Shown piece by piece: positions 45,646 to 58,100 of a stretch of DNA of 64,000 nt. The notes beneath the pieces were generated by a model. The model saw only the letters and a program-made list of their open reading frames with translations. It had not been told where the DNA came from and made no database searches. The stretch lies in contig JAAAUF010000012.1 in NCBI GenBank assembly GCA_015499985.1, forward strand, positions 55,837-119,836. The letters run 5' to 3'. Source of the DNA: Haplosporangium gracile. Lineage: Eukaryota; Mortierellomycota; Mortierellomycetes; Mortierellales; Mortierellaceae. Position 1 is the first letter of the stretch. Each line of letters begins with the position of its first letter. Made by a program: the position numbers and the translations under genes.

Positions 45646-47325
45646 TCATGATCCAACAGGGCGGGTCGACCACGTCTTGATAGACCCGTCGACACTGGCA
45701 GAACACATCCGGTCCTGCTCCGGGTGGTAGTCAATCGCCGACACAATCTTTGAATGCGCCTCTACCTTGTGCACTACCTCGCCCTAAAACACAGAACCAA
45801 ATGTGAATGAGAGACAGAGTTAATTTGAAAAATTACCTTGGAATCAAATTTTTCAACGTCTTGCTCAAGGATGACCCTCAGCTTACCTCGAGAAGATCCC
45901 AGATGTAGATATTTCCGTCTTCGGATCCACTGAGAACATATGCATCCGAATTGGAGAGACACGACCGAATCTTGTACTTGTTATTTGTGTGACCCTTGTA
46001 GGCGTTCAACATTGTTCCATTCGCCCGATCCATTAACCGCAGAGTGTCGTCCAGCGAGCTCGCCAATACACAGTTTCCATCCTTTGAGAATGAAACCGAA
46101 GTGACAGGTTCTATTTCACAGATCAAAATGAAACGCAAGGATTCGTTAGCATTGAAACCTATCACCAAGTACCCGTCAATAATAACCGCAATTGTGGTAA
46201 AGATTCATAAATACTCACCGAAAATTTGGTCGGTAATTATTGTTCCCATCCTGATGTCGTATATCCTGATTGACCCGTCGACAGAACTATCATAAGGAGA
46301 AAAACAATCCAGTGTTAATTAATAATGTGAACATAAGCATGCATAAACCTTGAGCATGTTGTAGTTGAACAACACTCTTACCCCGCCAGCAGGTCGCTGC
46401 CTTTGATCTTGATAGAAGCGATGCTGTCCTTTGGCTCCTCCAATATCTGAATCGGTGCCCGAAGTTGTGACCTGCAGTCCCAAAGCCGTATCGTCGTATC
46501 GTATGAACCTATAGTAGTAACGGAACAAGTACAGCATGAATAACCCGTACTAAGAGCAGCAGGTCGATCCATGCCAGTAAACATCAAATGAAGACATACC
46601 TGAAGCTAATACTGTGCCTTCCTCATTGAAGTCAACGGCATTGATACGCTAATATCACCATAAAAAAAAGGTAGCCAACACGTTAGCTGAATGTCGTGCA
46701 GTGCCCGCAATACTAAAACGTCGCGAAAGACGAGCATCTTCATTACCTGAGTATGCCCGGTAAATCGCCGAATCGTCATGCCCGACATGACATCCCAGAG
46801 GAACACCGTCCTATCGCCTCCACAACTGGCAAACTTGCCATTCTCGGGCGACACTGCCAAGTCCAAGACCTCCCATCCATGCGCCTCATACGTCTTGATA
46901 CAGAACTTGGTATCTGGGTTCCATAGTCGAACTGTCCGATCCACCCCGCCTGTTAGAATATACTCGCCCGTCGTGTTGTACTGACAGGCATTGATCTGGG
47001 ATCCGGTGGCGTCAGAGACTACTTGGTCGAGATAGATAGGTAAAGATTGTGGGGGGGCGGTAGTTGTTGAAGGTTTCGACTTCTTGGCTGCTGGTGTTAG
47101 TGGCGCTTGAGAGCTACTCGTGTATAGCGGTCGTTTTGGTGGCGCGACTGTTTGTTCTGAGCTACTGGTGGTGCTATTGCTGCTGTAGGTCGTGTTTCCT
47201 GCTGAGCCTCCTCCTCCTGTTGCTGCTCCTGCTTGCCCTATAGGCTGGTACTTGTTTATGATAGAAGTCTTTTTCTTGTGTGCAGCCAGCGTGGCTGCGA
47301 TGGACATTGTCTGCCGTGGCGGCAT
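45646..47325 (-). CDS. WD40 protein of the WDR83/MORG1 family
   Basis: About 430 aa, five or six exons. Start MPPRQTMSIAATLAAHKKK is followed by a Ser/Thr/Gly-rich segment. Repeats run SQINACQYNTTGEYILTGG..VRLWN, WEVLDLAVSPENGKFASCGG..VFLWD, NAVDFNEEGTVLASG-SYDTTIRLWDCR, a degenerate IKGSDLLAG-SVDGSIRIYDIR, FEPVTSVSFSKDGNCVLASS..LRLMD, CLSNSDAYVLSGSEDGNIYIWD and IVSAIDYHPEQDRMCSASVDGSIKTW. Seven blades form a propeller. The repeat with VLSGSEDGNIYIWDLLEG is characteristic of WDR83/MORG1, a scaffold linked to MAPK modules and, in humans, found in spliceosomal C complexes. The long N-terminal extension (about 115 residues) is unusual; a downstream start is possible but the frame is open. Confidence 0.88.
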
Positions 47326-47643
47326 TTCTCCTGATTGCTGAGAGTGTGTTGGATGGAAGACGAGCTGATCAACATAAGAAATCCTTTTGGCATGGAAGGA
47401 AAAAAAAATGCACGTCACTTCCGTCTGCTTGTGGCCATGGCCCACATCAGAAATTCGCGGCCCTCTTTACTTTTCAAGCCCATTTTACTTTGCCAAACAC
47501 TTTCATGTTTAACACTTCTCATATCATACTAATCAAGTCCTTCGAGAAACGATAAACCGAGATATTATTTTGTACAGAGATTATGCAATAGTGATGTGTA
47601 AGTGGGATAGTGTGAGCAGAGGCAGGTTCGTCAGAGAATCTGA

Positions 47644-48751
47644 TCAAAGCTCCATGTCTAAAGAGACTTCGTCGTCATCTTTCTCCTTCCTGCTGCTGCT
47701 GAGGTCAGTTGACTCAGATCCCAAGGAGAACGACTGATGGGGACTTTTAGATCTTGACCTGCTTCCAGGCTGCTGCTGCTCCACCTCCTCGTCCTCGTCC
47801 TCGTCGTTCAGTGCTTGTCCCAGCTTGACTGCTTCCCGCATGTTGTAGTGCTTTGCTCTTAGTCTTGCAAACTTGTCATGGTCAACTATCACAAATCATG
47901 AATAAAACGAATACGTGTGAATATGATGATAGACAGTATGAAAAATTTGGGTCAAGAATTCGGAATTCGGAGTTGCCTTTGTATTGTTTACGAGCCTTAC
48001 TCTCGGACTCTTGCTCATCTTCCTCATCGGATGACTGCCACTCCTCGGGCTCGTCGTTTGGTTCCCTGTCATCATCGTGCTCTTCATCATCCTCGTCTTC
48101 GTTGGGCAATCCTTTGAAATACGATGGAACTGGTGGGGTGTGCGCCAATGCTGCCAGCTTTTTCCGTGGTCCGTTCAGTCTGAACACCTCTATATGTCAT
48201 CCCCACCGTGGAATAGTATGGAATCAATATTAGCTCACGAGCTCTCGGAACATGTCAACAAAATGCCCGACAGGTTCACTGTCGTCCTTGAAAGCCAAAA
48301 GAATTACCATCGGCGTCTAGCACCCGATCGAGCTCGTGGTCGTAGTGGATGAAGGGTGTCTTGGGTTCATCGATCTTCATGGTCGAGTCCTTCTGTGCCT
48401 CTGTGATAGTCAGATTCTCCTCGTCCCACTTCAGCCTATTCAATAATAGAAACGATGTAAACGTTCTCATGAACATTAGCGAGCATATTTAATGAACATC
48501 AGCATTTATTTCTGCAGGTGACAACACTCTTGTGCCTTCTCCTTCGTGGATACTCATTCCTTTCGACCAGTGAGCAAAGAAAAGTTGATCACCACCAAAA
48601 GCAATGTCGAACAAAAAAAACAGTACCTAGGCGCGTTCTCCTCAGACTGTGCAGTTGTCACCTTTTTGAGGATTCCTTTGACAGCTGGCAGGTGTGAATC
48701 CTCGGTGGCTGTATGGTGGCCTGCTTGTGCATGGCTGAGTCCTGAATCCAT
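47644..48751 (-). CDS. GLC8: Protein phosphatase 1 inhibitor 2 (IPP2/Glc8)
   Basis: About 235 aa in five exons (about 48627-48751, 48309-48437, 48190 region, about 48003, and 47644-47886). Contains the PP1-binding signatures of inhibitor 2: KGILKK near the N terminus, [17 protein letters not shown] and, near the C terminus, [21 protein letters not shown], equivalent to the HYN helix that enters the PP1 active site. The TP in KTPF is the site phosphorylated by GSK3 or cyclin-dependent kinase in other species. Acidic stretches ([12 protein letters not shown]) fill the linkers. Glc8-type proteins regulate PP1 (Glc7) activity and folding. Upstream, the start is followed by a 1.2-kb gap to the next gene. 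Confidence 0.92.
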
Positions 48752-49920
48752 TGTTGTTGTGAGGAGAGTGTATGGGTGTGTGTGTGAGTGGTAAGTGAAT
48801 GAGAGTATGTGTTTCGAGAAAAGGAACAACGCCCGAAACGAAAATTTTGAACCATTTGGTCGCTCGACCAGTTATGAGGCACCCTTAATGACAACCAAAA
48901 CCCTTTCGCCCATTTTGATGTCATCCGTTGGAGTGCCATTTCAGGGGTCGTGTGAGAGTATTGATCTTCCTGCCGCTTGCGCCGCCGCTGCCCTGCTTTC
49001 CACAAAGCAACCTAGAAAGTAAATACCTCACTTCACTCATTTGCGCCATGTTCACATGTACAGGACATTACTCTTTGCTCCATGGTGTTCCTCTTTTTCC
49101 TCCTCTTTTTCTCACTATTTCTATTCTCTTTCTCCCTCAACATTCTCTCCTTCACTTTCGCTTTTACTTTCACTTTCCCACTCTCTCCCACCTCTTTCGC
49201 CCACTTGGATGCCATCCACTCCGTTGGGTCTCGGGGGTCGTATGGAGAGAGGGAGCCTCATTCACCCAAATAAATCCAGGCTCAACAGCTACATCATCAA
49301 CTCGCTGTCTTTTTTTTTTTTTTTGTAACCACCTCCTATACCTCAACCCTCCTTCTTCCTGAACACTGCCGTGCCCACCAACCTTTTCTCCTCTACCGAA
49401 AAAGAGTAACTAAACAACCCTTTTTGCGTTTCTCTTTCTCTTTCTTTCGTAGAGGTTGATAAGCTTTTGCATCGTGGGTGTAGGACTGAATGTTCATTGC
49501 TGTAATCTACGTCTGTCTTAAAACGGGCTTTGATCACGTCGCAAGGGCTGCCCTCGATAAGATCTATGGAGATTCAAGAGAAAAACTCGTCTAGTCAAAA
49601 GCATGAACAAACAGCAAACAACAATAACAACAATACCCCACGTTGAGAAACAACCAAAATACTGACACAAGGAGTAAACCTCTCGTCTTAACAACATCCT
49701 CTTCATATCTATTGCTGAAAAGACGACAATGGTGGTTAAAACAAATAGCCATTGGTGGAGAGAACATCACAGTGAAATACAAGGTAGTTCATCAAAAAAG
49801 AAAAAAAAAGAAAGAAAACAACTCTCCAAACGAAACAAGCATTGCTGAAGAAAGACGTCAAAAAAAAAAAGTTATATTACAAGTGGTTTATCAAAAGAAA
49901 AAAGGAAACAGTTGTCTAGT
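48752..49920. other. Intergenic between IPP2 start and PEX14 stop
   Basis: 1.17 kb. C/T-rich near 49040-49200, poly-T at 49310-49325, A-rich near 49790-49880. No exon, tRNA or conserved motif was recognised. Confidence 0.5.
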
Positions 49921-51528
49921 TTAAGCAGTGGCATCAGATCCCTCGGCGGTAGGGGTAGAGCTAGTAATATCGGCGGTAGGAGTAGCGGTGGCCTTCTGGG
50001 CAGCCAATTGCCATGCAGGGATCGAGGCCTTGTTGTTCAAAAAGCTCATTGCTCCAGTGGCGGCAACACCACCCTCCTCGACAGCCTTGGGAGTCGAGAC
50101 ATTAGATCCAGTTTGGGACTGTGACGAAGCATAGGCGGCGTTCCAAGGAGCAGAGACAGATCCGGCACCACCACCAACAGCAGGCGAACCGGGAGCACCG
50201 GAACCGGGGGCACGACGGTTCAACAGCAAACTCTTGAGCGATTTGATCTCTGATTGGAGTTCGTTCAACACATTTGCCTGTGACTCCTTGTTCTTCTCCA
50301 TTAACTATCAATTAAACAGGGAGCAAGAGTTAGCAAACAATACCAAGAAAAAAGTGTGCAACAATGTTCAGTTGATAGTACCAATTGTCCCTAACTGTTT
50401 ACCTTGGGGATCATGGTCTTGATGTTCTCAATATCAGTCTTGAGTCCAGATAACTCTTGCTCACGCTTCTCGTCGTTGGTCTTCATGCCGTCCAGGACAC
50501 CGGTCATACCCTCAAGAGACTCCTTGACGTGGGCAGTTTGATCCTCGACATTCTTGGCAACGGTAGCGGTGCTGTCCTTGACCTCGGTGAGGCTCTTCTC
50601 GATCTCGTCAAATTGCTCGTCCAGCTTCTTCTTGTCCATCTCAAGATCCTCCTGCGAGGGCCACTGCAACTTGGGTCCAACAACTTTCTGTGAATCGGGT
50701 GACAGTGAGTGGATGGATCATAGGTAGAAAAAGAGGAGAGGGTAGAGTAGAGGAAGAAATGATAAAAGATGAAAAGGTGCGGCGTGAAGAGAGAGGGAGG
50801 TAAGGAAGGAGTAAAAAAAAAGCAGAAGCAAAGAGTTGTATGTTGCCATTGTTAGTCATATGCGAAAGGGAAAAAAAGGCTCAAGCAAAAGCAAGTGCGA
50901 AAGTGATCACACTTTGAAAAATAAAGTTTCGTCTTTGTCTTCCTGGATATTTCCTCCAGCCGATCCGTTGTGCTAACTAGTCCCACGGACAGGACAGGAC
51001 AGGATGGACGGGTCTCAAGAGAAATTATTCCCCGTCTTTCCATTTGACACATACACCGAATAAAAAAAATGTTTCCCGGATGGAAAGTGACATCTCACAA
51101 CAAAGAAAAGAGATGCAACCACACAAAACAAAGAGGGAAGAAATAGAAAGCAAAGAAAGCAAAGGATATTTTACCTTGGCAACCTGCCACATTCCGTAAC
51201 TGAATCCTCCTGCAACCACTGCGGCGATAAACATGTCCTTCCAGTCGTACTTGGGGGGCAGGGGTGGAGGGGCCATCATGACCTGCTGTCCAGGGTAAGG
51301 CATCATCTGCTGTTGTGGTTGTCCTGGGACGAGAGCTGTTGATACTGCTGATGATGCCGCTGTAGGGACAGTACCATTAACTCTCTGCATGGCCTCCTCA
51401 ATCTCCTCCGAGGTCAGACCTTTGGACTCCAGGAAGGCAACCTTCTTGCCAAGCGACGAGGCCTGCACCTTTGGATCCTGCAGAAACTTGACGGCCGAAG
51501 CCAAAATATCCTCTCGCTTTCCAGACAT
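49921..51528 (-). CDS. PEX14: Peroxin 14, peroxisomal docking protein
   Basis: 340 aa from exons 51175-51528, 50403-50687 and 49921-50304, all phase 0. Residues 1-48 form the Pex14 N-terminal domain that binds WxxxF motifs of Pex5 (REDILASAVKFLQDPKVQAS, KKVAFLESKGLTSEEIEEAM). A Pro-rich PPPLPPKYDWK stretch, which in fungi contacts the Pex13 SH3 domain, precedes a membrane segment (MFIAAVVAGGFSYGMWQVA). Two heptad-rich coiled-coil regions follow (DEQFDEIEKSLTEVKDST..., NELQSEIKSLKSLL). The C-terminal tail is Ala/Gly/Thr-rich. Pex14 is part of the import pore for PTS1/PTS2 cargo. Intron 1 (487 bp) is long for this window. Confidence 0.95.
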
Positions 51529-51898
51529 TATGTATTGTATAAGTGTGTTGTCTATTGGTTAGTTGCTATCGACTGTTGATGTTTGTTGTCGAGTCGAGGA
51601 GTTGAGCGGGTAAGTGGAACTGTTTGTTGGGCGAAAGTGGGGTTGGTCGGTCAGTTGGTTTGAAAGAAGAAGAAAAAGAAATGAATGGAGAAAAAAACCA
51701 AAGCTCCACTTTTGAACCCACAAGCCGAACTTTGCACCCACACACACACACCAGGCACGATATGACTGTCATGTGATACTTTGTCGATTCTGGCCGGAAC
51801 ACGATTTCATTCGATGGCCGTGGCACCCTCCGTAATTGACATGTCGATCGGAAACTTTTTATTTGCAAACAAGCAAGAAAGTGCCATTATTAAGTTCT
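51529..51898. other. Short intergenic region
   Basis: 370 bp between the PEX14 start and TRP1 stop. On the minus strand it is pyrimidine-rich near the PEX14 ATG. A small CA run occurs at 51737-51751. No gene seen. Confidence 0.5.
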
Positions 51899-54154
51899 TT
51901 AAGCGGACTTGGCGCGGTCGACAAAGTCCTTGATCTTTCGATCGTCCTTCTCGCCGTTGGTCTCGACTCCACTCGACACATCGACCGCCCAAGGGCGAAC
52001 CTGGCGCACAGCCTCCGCCACATTCTCAGGGTTCAATCCACCCGCCAACAATACAGGGAACCCACCCTCCTGACTGTCCACCACGGCCTTGGCAATCGAC
52101 CAGTCAAACGAGTTGCCCTCTCCACCACCGTATCCGCCCGCCTTGCCAGCAGCATCCAGTAGGCAGTATGCATTCAATCCCCTGGTACCTGCAAGCGACT
52201 GGATCACATCCTTGGGGAACTCGTCGCCCTTGATGTGGAAGGCTTTGATCACAGGGACAGGTAAGAACCGGGCCATTTCGGGATTCTCTCCCCCATGGAA
52301 CTGGACCAGGTCAATCTTGAGTGTGTCAACAACACGGGTAATCTCCTCCAACGATTGGTCTCTAAACACTCCCACAATCATCGGCTTGCGTGGGTTCCGC
52401 TCCGCTCTCCTGGTATGCATCGAGAACCAGTCTGCGTTGGCAACATCATCCGAACCTGCTTGAAGGGCATTAGCTTCGGTGTCTCCACCGTATGCTGCGG
52501 TCGCGTTGGCATATTCACGAACTGCCTCCACAATTTCCGCCGCAACGTTCATCTTGACCTGACGCTTTGAGCCCTCGGCAAAGATCATGCCAATAAAGTC
52601 TGCTCCTGAATCGGCGGCTGTCAAAGCGGCGTCGACTGTCGAAACACCGCAGATCTTGACCAACACCTTGGAGGTGCTCTCCTCGGTCGACAAGCCCAAC
52701 AATCCGCGAATGAATGCCCTCTTGTCCTTGGAGAGCATCAAAGCCTCGCCGACAAGAACACCCCCAACACCCTGCTCGACGTAACGCTCGACATCCTCGC
52801 GACCCTTGATTCCGCTGAGAGCGACCAAGATGGTACCTTGAGGGACCATGTTGACCAGCTTGGTGGTGGTCTCCATGTCGACCTCAAAGTTATGCAAGTT
52901 CCTGTTGTTGACTCCAATGACCTTGGCTCCCAGCTCGATGGCGACCTCCATCTCCTGTGCGTTGTTGACCTCGACCAGGGGTTCGATTCCGAGGGTGAGG
53001 GCAAACTTGTAGAGGGTGTGAAGCTGCTCGACCGAGAGCATGGCGACGATCAAGAGAATAGTATCGGCACCATAGACGCGTGCCTCCAGAATCTGATAGG
53101 TGTCGACAATAAAGTCCTTGCGGAGGACAGCAGGTCGGTTGGGCAGAGTGTCGATCATGGCACGGACGACACGCATATCGTTCAAGGAGCCCTTGAACCA
53201 CTTAGGTTCAGTCAAGACACTGATCACACTGGCTCCAGCGCGGGCATAGGCGAGCGACTGCTCGGCAGCGTTGGCATCGAGGTCAATGTTGCCCTTGCTG
53301 GGGCTAGCACGCTTGATCTCTCCCATGATGGCAGGCAAAGGCTGGCTCTTCCTGACACGGGCAACGAAATCAATCTGCTTGGGCGCCAATCCGAGGTCAA
53401 TCAACTTTTGCAAGTCAGCAGCAGACTGTCCGGGCAAAGCCTTGGCAGCAGCAACGTCCTCGAGACGCTGAGTCAAGATCTTGGAGAGGATACTGGGGAC
53501 GGCCGTCTTGGCAGCCTCAGCAGTTCCTGCAGGCTTGATGTCAGAGTCGACGCCGTACTCGGGGTTTTCCTTCCAGGTACCGCCGCTGAGCTTCAAAAAG
53601 TTGCCGAAGAGAGTCTGCCCGTGCTCGGAAAGGACACTCTCAGGGTGGTACTGGACACCCTCGATGCAAAGAGTCCTGTGACGAACGCCCATGATGACGC
53701 CCGACTCTGTCCTGGAAGTGACCTCGAGGACCTCGGGGACGGTCGAAGTGACTCCAGAGAGCGAGTGGTAGCGGGTGCAGAGGATATCCTGAGGTATGTT
53801 GAGGTAAAGTCCCTTGCCGTCGTGCTTGATGGGCGAAACCTTTCCGTGAACAATCTCGCCAGCAAACCCAACAGTGCCTCCGTAGATCTCAAACATGCAC
53901 TGCTCCCCCAAACAAACTCCCAGGACAGGGATCTTGCCGGCGAAGTACTCCATGGCGGGCTTGGAAACACCGGCAGACTCGGAAGGGTGGCCGGGGCCGG
54001 GCGAGACGACGAGGTGAGTAGGGTTCAGGGCAGCGAGCTGCTCGATGGTTATGGCGTCGTTACGGAAAACCTGAACATCGGCGCCGAGGATGCAGAGGGA
54101 CTGATAGATGTTCCAGGTGAAACTATCATAGTTGTCAATCATAATCACAGTCAT
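51899..54154 (-). CDS. TRP1: Trifunctional tryptophan enzyme: anthranilate synthase glutaminase / IGPS / PRAI
   Basis: 751 aa in one uninterrupted exon. Residues 1-195 are a class I glutamine amidotransferase (IDNYDSFTWNIYQSL; nucleophile GVCLGEQCMFE; HPES near the end) that feeds ammonia to anthranilate synthase. Residues about 225-490 are indole-3-glycerol phosphate synthase (GEIKRASPSKGNID, VLRKDFIVDTYQI, GVNNRNLHNFEVD). Residues about 505-751 are phosphoribosylanthranilate isomerase (VKICGVSTVDAA, GADFIGMIFAEGSKR, VQFHGGE, LAGGLNPENVAEAV, DVSSGVETNGEKD). The GATase-IGPS-PRAI order is the trpC/TRP1 fusion found in many fungi. The ATG at 54154 places the enzyme immediately at its conserved start, but the frame stays open upstream and joins in phase to an upstream exon (see findings). 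Confidence 0.97.
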   Translation of the reverse strand: MTVIMIDNYDSFTWNIYQSLCILGADVQVFRNDAITIEQLAALNPTHLVVSPGPGHPSESAGVSKPAMEYFAGKIPVLGVCLGEQCMFEIYGGTVGFAGEIVHGKVSPIKHDGKGLYLNIPQDILCTRYHSLSGVTSTVPEVLEVTSRTESGVIMGVRHRTLCIEGVQYHPESVLSEHGQTLFGNFLKLSGGTWKENPEYGVDSDIKPAGTAEAAKTAVPSILSKILTQRLEDVAAAKALPGQSAADLQKLIDLGLAPKQIDFVARVRKSQPLPAIMGEIKRASPSKGNIDLDANAAEQSLAYARAGASVISVLTEPKWFKGSLNDMRVVRAMIDTLPNRPAVLRKDFIVDTYQILEARVYGADTILLIVAMLSVEQLHTLYKFALTLGIEPLVEVNNAQEMEVAIELGAKVIGVNNRNLHNFEVDMETTTKLVNMVPQGTILVALSGIKGREDVERYVEQGVGGVLVGEALMLSKDKRAFIRGLLGLSTEESTSKVLVKICGVSTVDAALTAADSGADFIGMIFAEGSKRQVKMNVAAEIVEAVREYANATAAYGGDTEANALQAGSDDVANADWFSMHTRRAERNPRKPMIVGVFRDQSLEEITRVVDTLKIDLVQFHGGENPEMARFLPVPVIKAFHIKGDEFPKDVIQSLAGTRGLNAYCLLDAAGKAGGYGGGEGNSFDWSIAKAVVDSQEGGFPVLLAGGLNPENVAEAVRQVRPWAVDVSSGVETNGEKDDRKIKDFVDRAKSA

Positions 54155-55109
54155 GGTGGGCAGACGGTTCTCGATATCGAGGAGGAGGTCCTATATAGAA
54201 GGCATTGACAAGGATGAAGAAAGAAAAAGAAAGTTAGTGCTGGGACCTGTCGTCTAGGAAGCCACGTCGAATTGAAAACCGGTCGGCAAAACCGTCAACT
54301 TGTTGTCAAGCACTTACAAAGGGTTGAGAGAAAGAGGGTGACGAAGAGTGGCTAAAGGAGAAACTGTATAGGAGGGGTGAGTGGCAGTTGCTGGAGTGAT
54401 GGATGGGGAGGAGTGGAGGGTAAAGGGAGGATGCGTGGGGGATGATGGAAAGAGGATTGTGAATTTGTTTTTCAGCGACTTTGTTTATGTTGTATGTCTC
54501 ACGTCTCATAACACACTGAATCGACTGTGACTCAAAATCGATTGGCGGGCGAACATCGAAGCACGACAGTAGCGGCACTTTTCACTCTCCACTCATTAGA
54601 TTCATCGATAAAGCATCGGTGTTCATCAGACGCCTTTGTGCGAGGTCCTTCTTCGTTACTACTCTTCTTTTTTTATTATTATTCTTTTGAGCAAAAGAAC
54701 AAAGTATTGATACATGGGGGATGAGACCCTACTTCACTTAACAAAACAATCGTGCTTCTTTGTCGCCGCCGTAGCAACGTATGGATACAATTATAAAAAG
54801 AAAAAAACGGCAAAATAAAATGACAAATGAAAAAGGAAAGGACAGGATAGGGAGAACAAGAAGAAATAAAGAAGTCGCTTTGCTTGTCGCCATGGTGAGA
54901 AAAGCAAGAATGAAAGGGATGGAGTGTCACACAATAATAAAGTGTCTCTGTGTGTGTGGTGTGCGTCGGGTAGAATACAAAGCAGAAACTGAGTGGTGAA
55001 GATGGGGGTGAAGGGGAGAGAAGGGCCTTGAAAACGACCGTGATGGTACAAAATAAAAAAATAAAAAAAAATAAACGAAGAAAATGGTTCAAATACGGGA
55101 GTCAATCAC
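54155..55109. other. TRP1 5' region and PHD-gene 3' flank
   Basis: Next to the TRP1 ATG, an acceptor at about 54193 and a GTAAGT donor at about 54316 suggest a leader intron (about 123 bp). Sequence beyond 54316 is probably TRP1 leader and promoter. The rest, to 55109, is AT-rich with no gene recognised. Confidence 0.5.
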
Positions 55110-58100
55110 CTAAACAGCGGCATTGGGCAAGTCGGTCGCGACTCCGTTGATCGACGATCCAGCAGCAGCCTGGGCCTGGGCCTGTGCTTGTGCTTGTGCT
55201 TGTGCTTGAGCCTGCGCTTGAGCTTGAGCCTGTGCCTGTGCCTGTGCCTGGAGAATGGCCTGGTTCTCGAGAACTTCCTGTGGTGCTGCAGGCATAGTCA
55301 ATGTACGACCACGCAATTTCCTGAACTTGATATTGTCGCGTCTCTCGATCTCGACATCCTCCTTGGCCATCAACTCCTCCACCGTCTTCTCTCCAACAGT
55401 GTAACGAATCACCTCCTTGACCTTGGGTGGTGGGGGTTCAGGAACTGCTGGCAGAGAGCCGCGACGATCTGTTGCTGCCTTCTCCTTTGTCGCCTTGGTA
55501 GCCTTGGCTGGGGTCGCAGCAGCTGGAGGAAAAGTCTCTTTGGTGGCAAGAGTCTTTTTCTTGGGAGTGGCAGCAGCGAAAGTAGTAGCAGCGGTCGCAG
55601 TCTTGCCCTTTGCTGGTGCAGCAGTCGCTTCCGACTTTTTAGACTTGGTAGCCTTGACCGCAGCGTCTGACTGGGCCTTCTTGGTCGCGGCTCCTGTGGT
55701 CGAGTTTTGTTTAGTGGTGCTAGAGGGTGTAACAACCTTGACCTTCTTGATTCCAGCCTTTGGCTTGACGACGGTGGCAGACTCGACTTTGACCTCCTTC
55801 AGCAGCAGTGGGCTGACCTTGAGCGCGATGGTATTGGGACCTGGAGGATAGATACGAAGATTACCACGGATAATAGGAGCGACCATGGCGGGCTTAAAAG
55901 ATATTGACTGACTCTGAGGTTGTTGCTCTCTTGCCTCGAGATCGGCGTTGTTAGTCTTTGACTTGACAGCCTTCTTGGCCTTGTGCTCGGCTCTGGCGCT
56001 CTCGCCAGCTGCACCCTTTGCCTTGGATTTGGGAGTCTCCGTCTTGAACTTCTTGGCCTTGCCCCCCTTGCCCTTAGTTGGCCCGTCAGTGCTAGCACCG
56101 GAGAACGAGGAAAATTCGGCGCCATCCTGGTCTTGGTATGCCAGAGGACGCTTGAGGCCGTGGAAAATGGGACGACCATGATCTGATCGTGGATAGACAA
56201 TAGTGGTGGCGGAAACAGTCATGGCAGTATCAGCAAGTACCATTAGAGCCTCATCCAGATCCGAGGATTGACTATGATGGTGGTGAGCATGACTATTAGA
56301 GATTGTAGGCGAGGCTACTCCACTCGATCCTTGGCTGTCTTCCGAGGAGTCGCAGTCTTCACAGTTCCAGCTGTACCCGCTAGTAACGACCAATGTCACA
56401 ATGTATAAAAAAATGAGTTAGTTGTTGTGGAAAGATGGAATAAATATGGTGCATGTACATTTATGCGGCATATGGATATTTACCGAGGTGGCGCTCGAGA
56501 CATTGGCGGGTCAAGACACTTTGGATGGAACTGACGCTGACAGGTATCGCATGTGACCATGCGATTGAGCACCTTGATGGCCATGGCTGTGAGCATCCCA
56601 TTCTCGTCACGCTCAAGAGCCAACTTCTCCTCGGGGAGTGTCAATTGGTGGCAAACCGAGCACGGCACAATAGCCTTGGCGATCTTGACTGGCTGCAGCT
56701 GACCTGAAGATTGTCCCTGATGGTAACCAGCTCCATAGCCGCTGCCGTTAGGCTTGGCTGTGGTATAGTACTCGTCGGGATCGGAAAGGTCCCGCTTGAT
56801 CAGGCGACCTCTGCTGGATGTGAACACCACAGGGATCTGGCTTTTGTTGGCCAAAGTAGGCTTGGGATGCACCTTCTTTGACTTTACATTCTTTCCAGTA
56901 CCAAGCGCGGCCTTGCCACCTTTCTTGGAGAGCTTGCTGTAGACACCCTTGGAGGACCGCCCATGTCTCTGACCACTCTCGCTATCATCTAGACCCGAGT
57001 CGACCTGACCGTGGGATCCTGGATAGCCATAGGGGTTGTCGCAGTTCAAGGAGCTGATGTCGATTGTCTCGATAATATCCTGGATGTTGCTCTTCCACCG
57101 AGAAGTGTCAGGCAGCGCGTTGTACCACGCCAGGGTTGTGTCGATCGAGAGCGGGGCCTCGAGCTGCTCTGCTGAGACGTTCTCGAGGTAATGGGCGCAC
57201 TCCAACAGACTTGATAAGAGGTTGCGGGTATGCATCTCGATCCGTCGCTGCTCCTGTAATGCCTGTTGGGCCTTGGAAGAGATGACTTCGAGACGAGACC
57301 GGGACTTGTCAATTTTGTTGCCGAGATAGTAGCCGATCGAGTACTGCCGAGACAGCTCGCTGCGTTCCTTGGCGATTCTCTTCTCTCGGGCTTGTTTGAA
57401 CTGGGAATAGGAATGCTCAAATATTTCGATAAGACCCTCCCCACCGTCCTCGTCCTCGACCCCACACTGTTGCATGTCAACCAATCTTCGCGTGCGTCTT
57501 AGTCCCTGTTCCTCCTGCCACTTCTTCAAGAATGCGTCTCGTTGCTTGACCCACTTTGCCCACCCGTTCAGCTTGGATTGGCCGTCAGCAGAGCCATGCT
57601 GTTTGCAGTATGTAAAGTAGGGGTCTGCCATGTCCGAGTCTTCGATAGTCTCCAAGAGTGAGTAGGACTGGGCACAGGTGATGTGGAACGACTTACGACA
57701 TTGACCTGCGTCACACTGTACGCAGGCTCCCAAGGCGGCATCCTGCGAGTCCGAGCACATGTAACATGTCTATTATCCGTAAAAGAGGAATTGGTGGTTA
57801 AATCAACTACTTTGATGATGTCACAAAACAGTACTCACTTTGATGCATTCTCTTATGTACACTTACCAAGTTCCAGTTTTTTTCGGGTATATCGCGGACA
57901 GAGATCCTGTCAACGTTTTCGGGATCGCCTAGGGTGGTCTCTGGAAGCCAAAGTGCGCAAACGACATGTACCCATCCGCTGCTGGGGTCTTCTGGGATAA
58001 GACGTCGGAACGCTCCATCTTTGGACGGGCAACAGACACAGGACTAAGAATAGAACGCGCGTGAAGAATATAAAATCGCCTTTCATTAAGAAATTTTCTT

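Noticed and set aside
52838..54208. 456-codon plus-strand frame opposite TRP1
   Set aside because: Antisense shadow of the trifunctional enzyme, whose three domains are certain on the minus strand.
55409..55735. Arg/Leu-rich alternative frames in the Lys/Ala-rich PHD C terminus
   Set aside because: Shifted readings of a repetitive AAG/GCC-rich exon; the main frame joins the PHD in phase.
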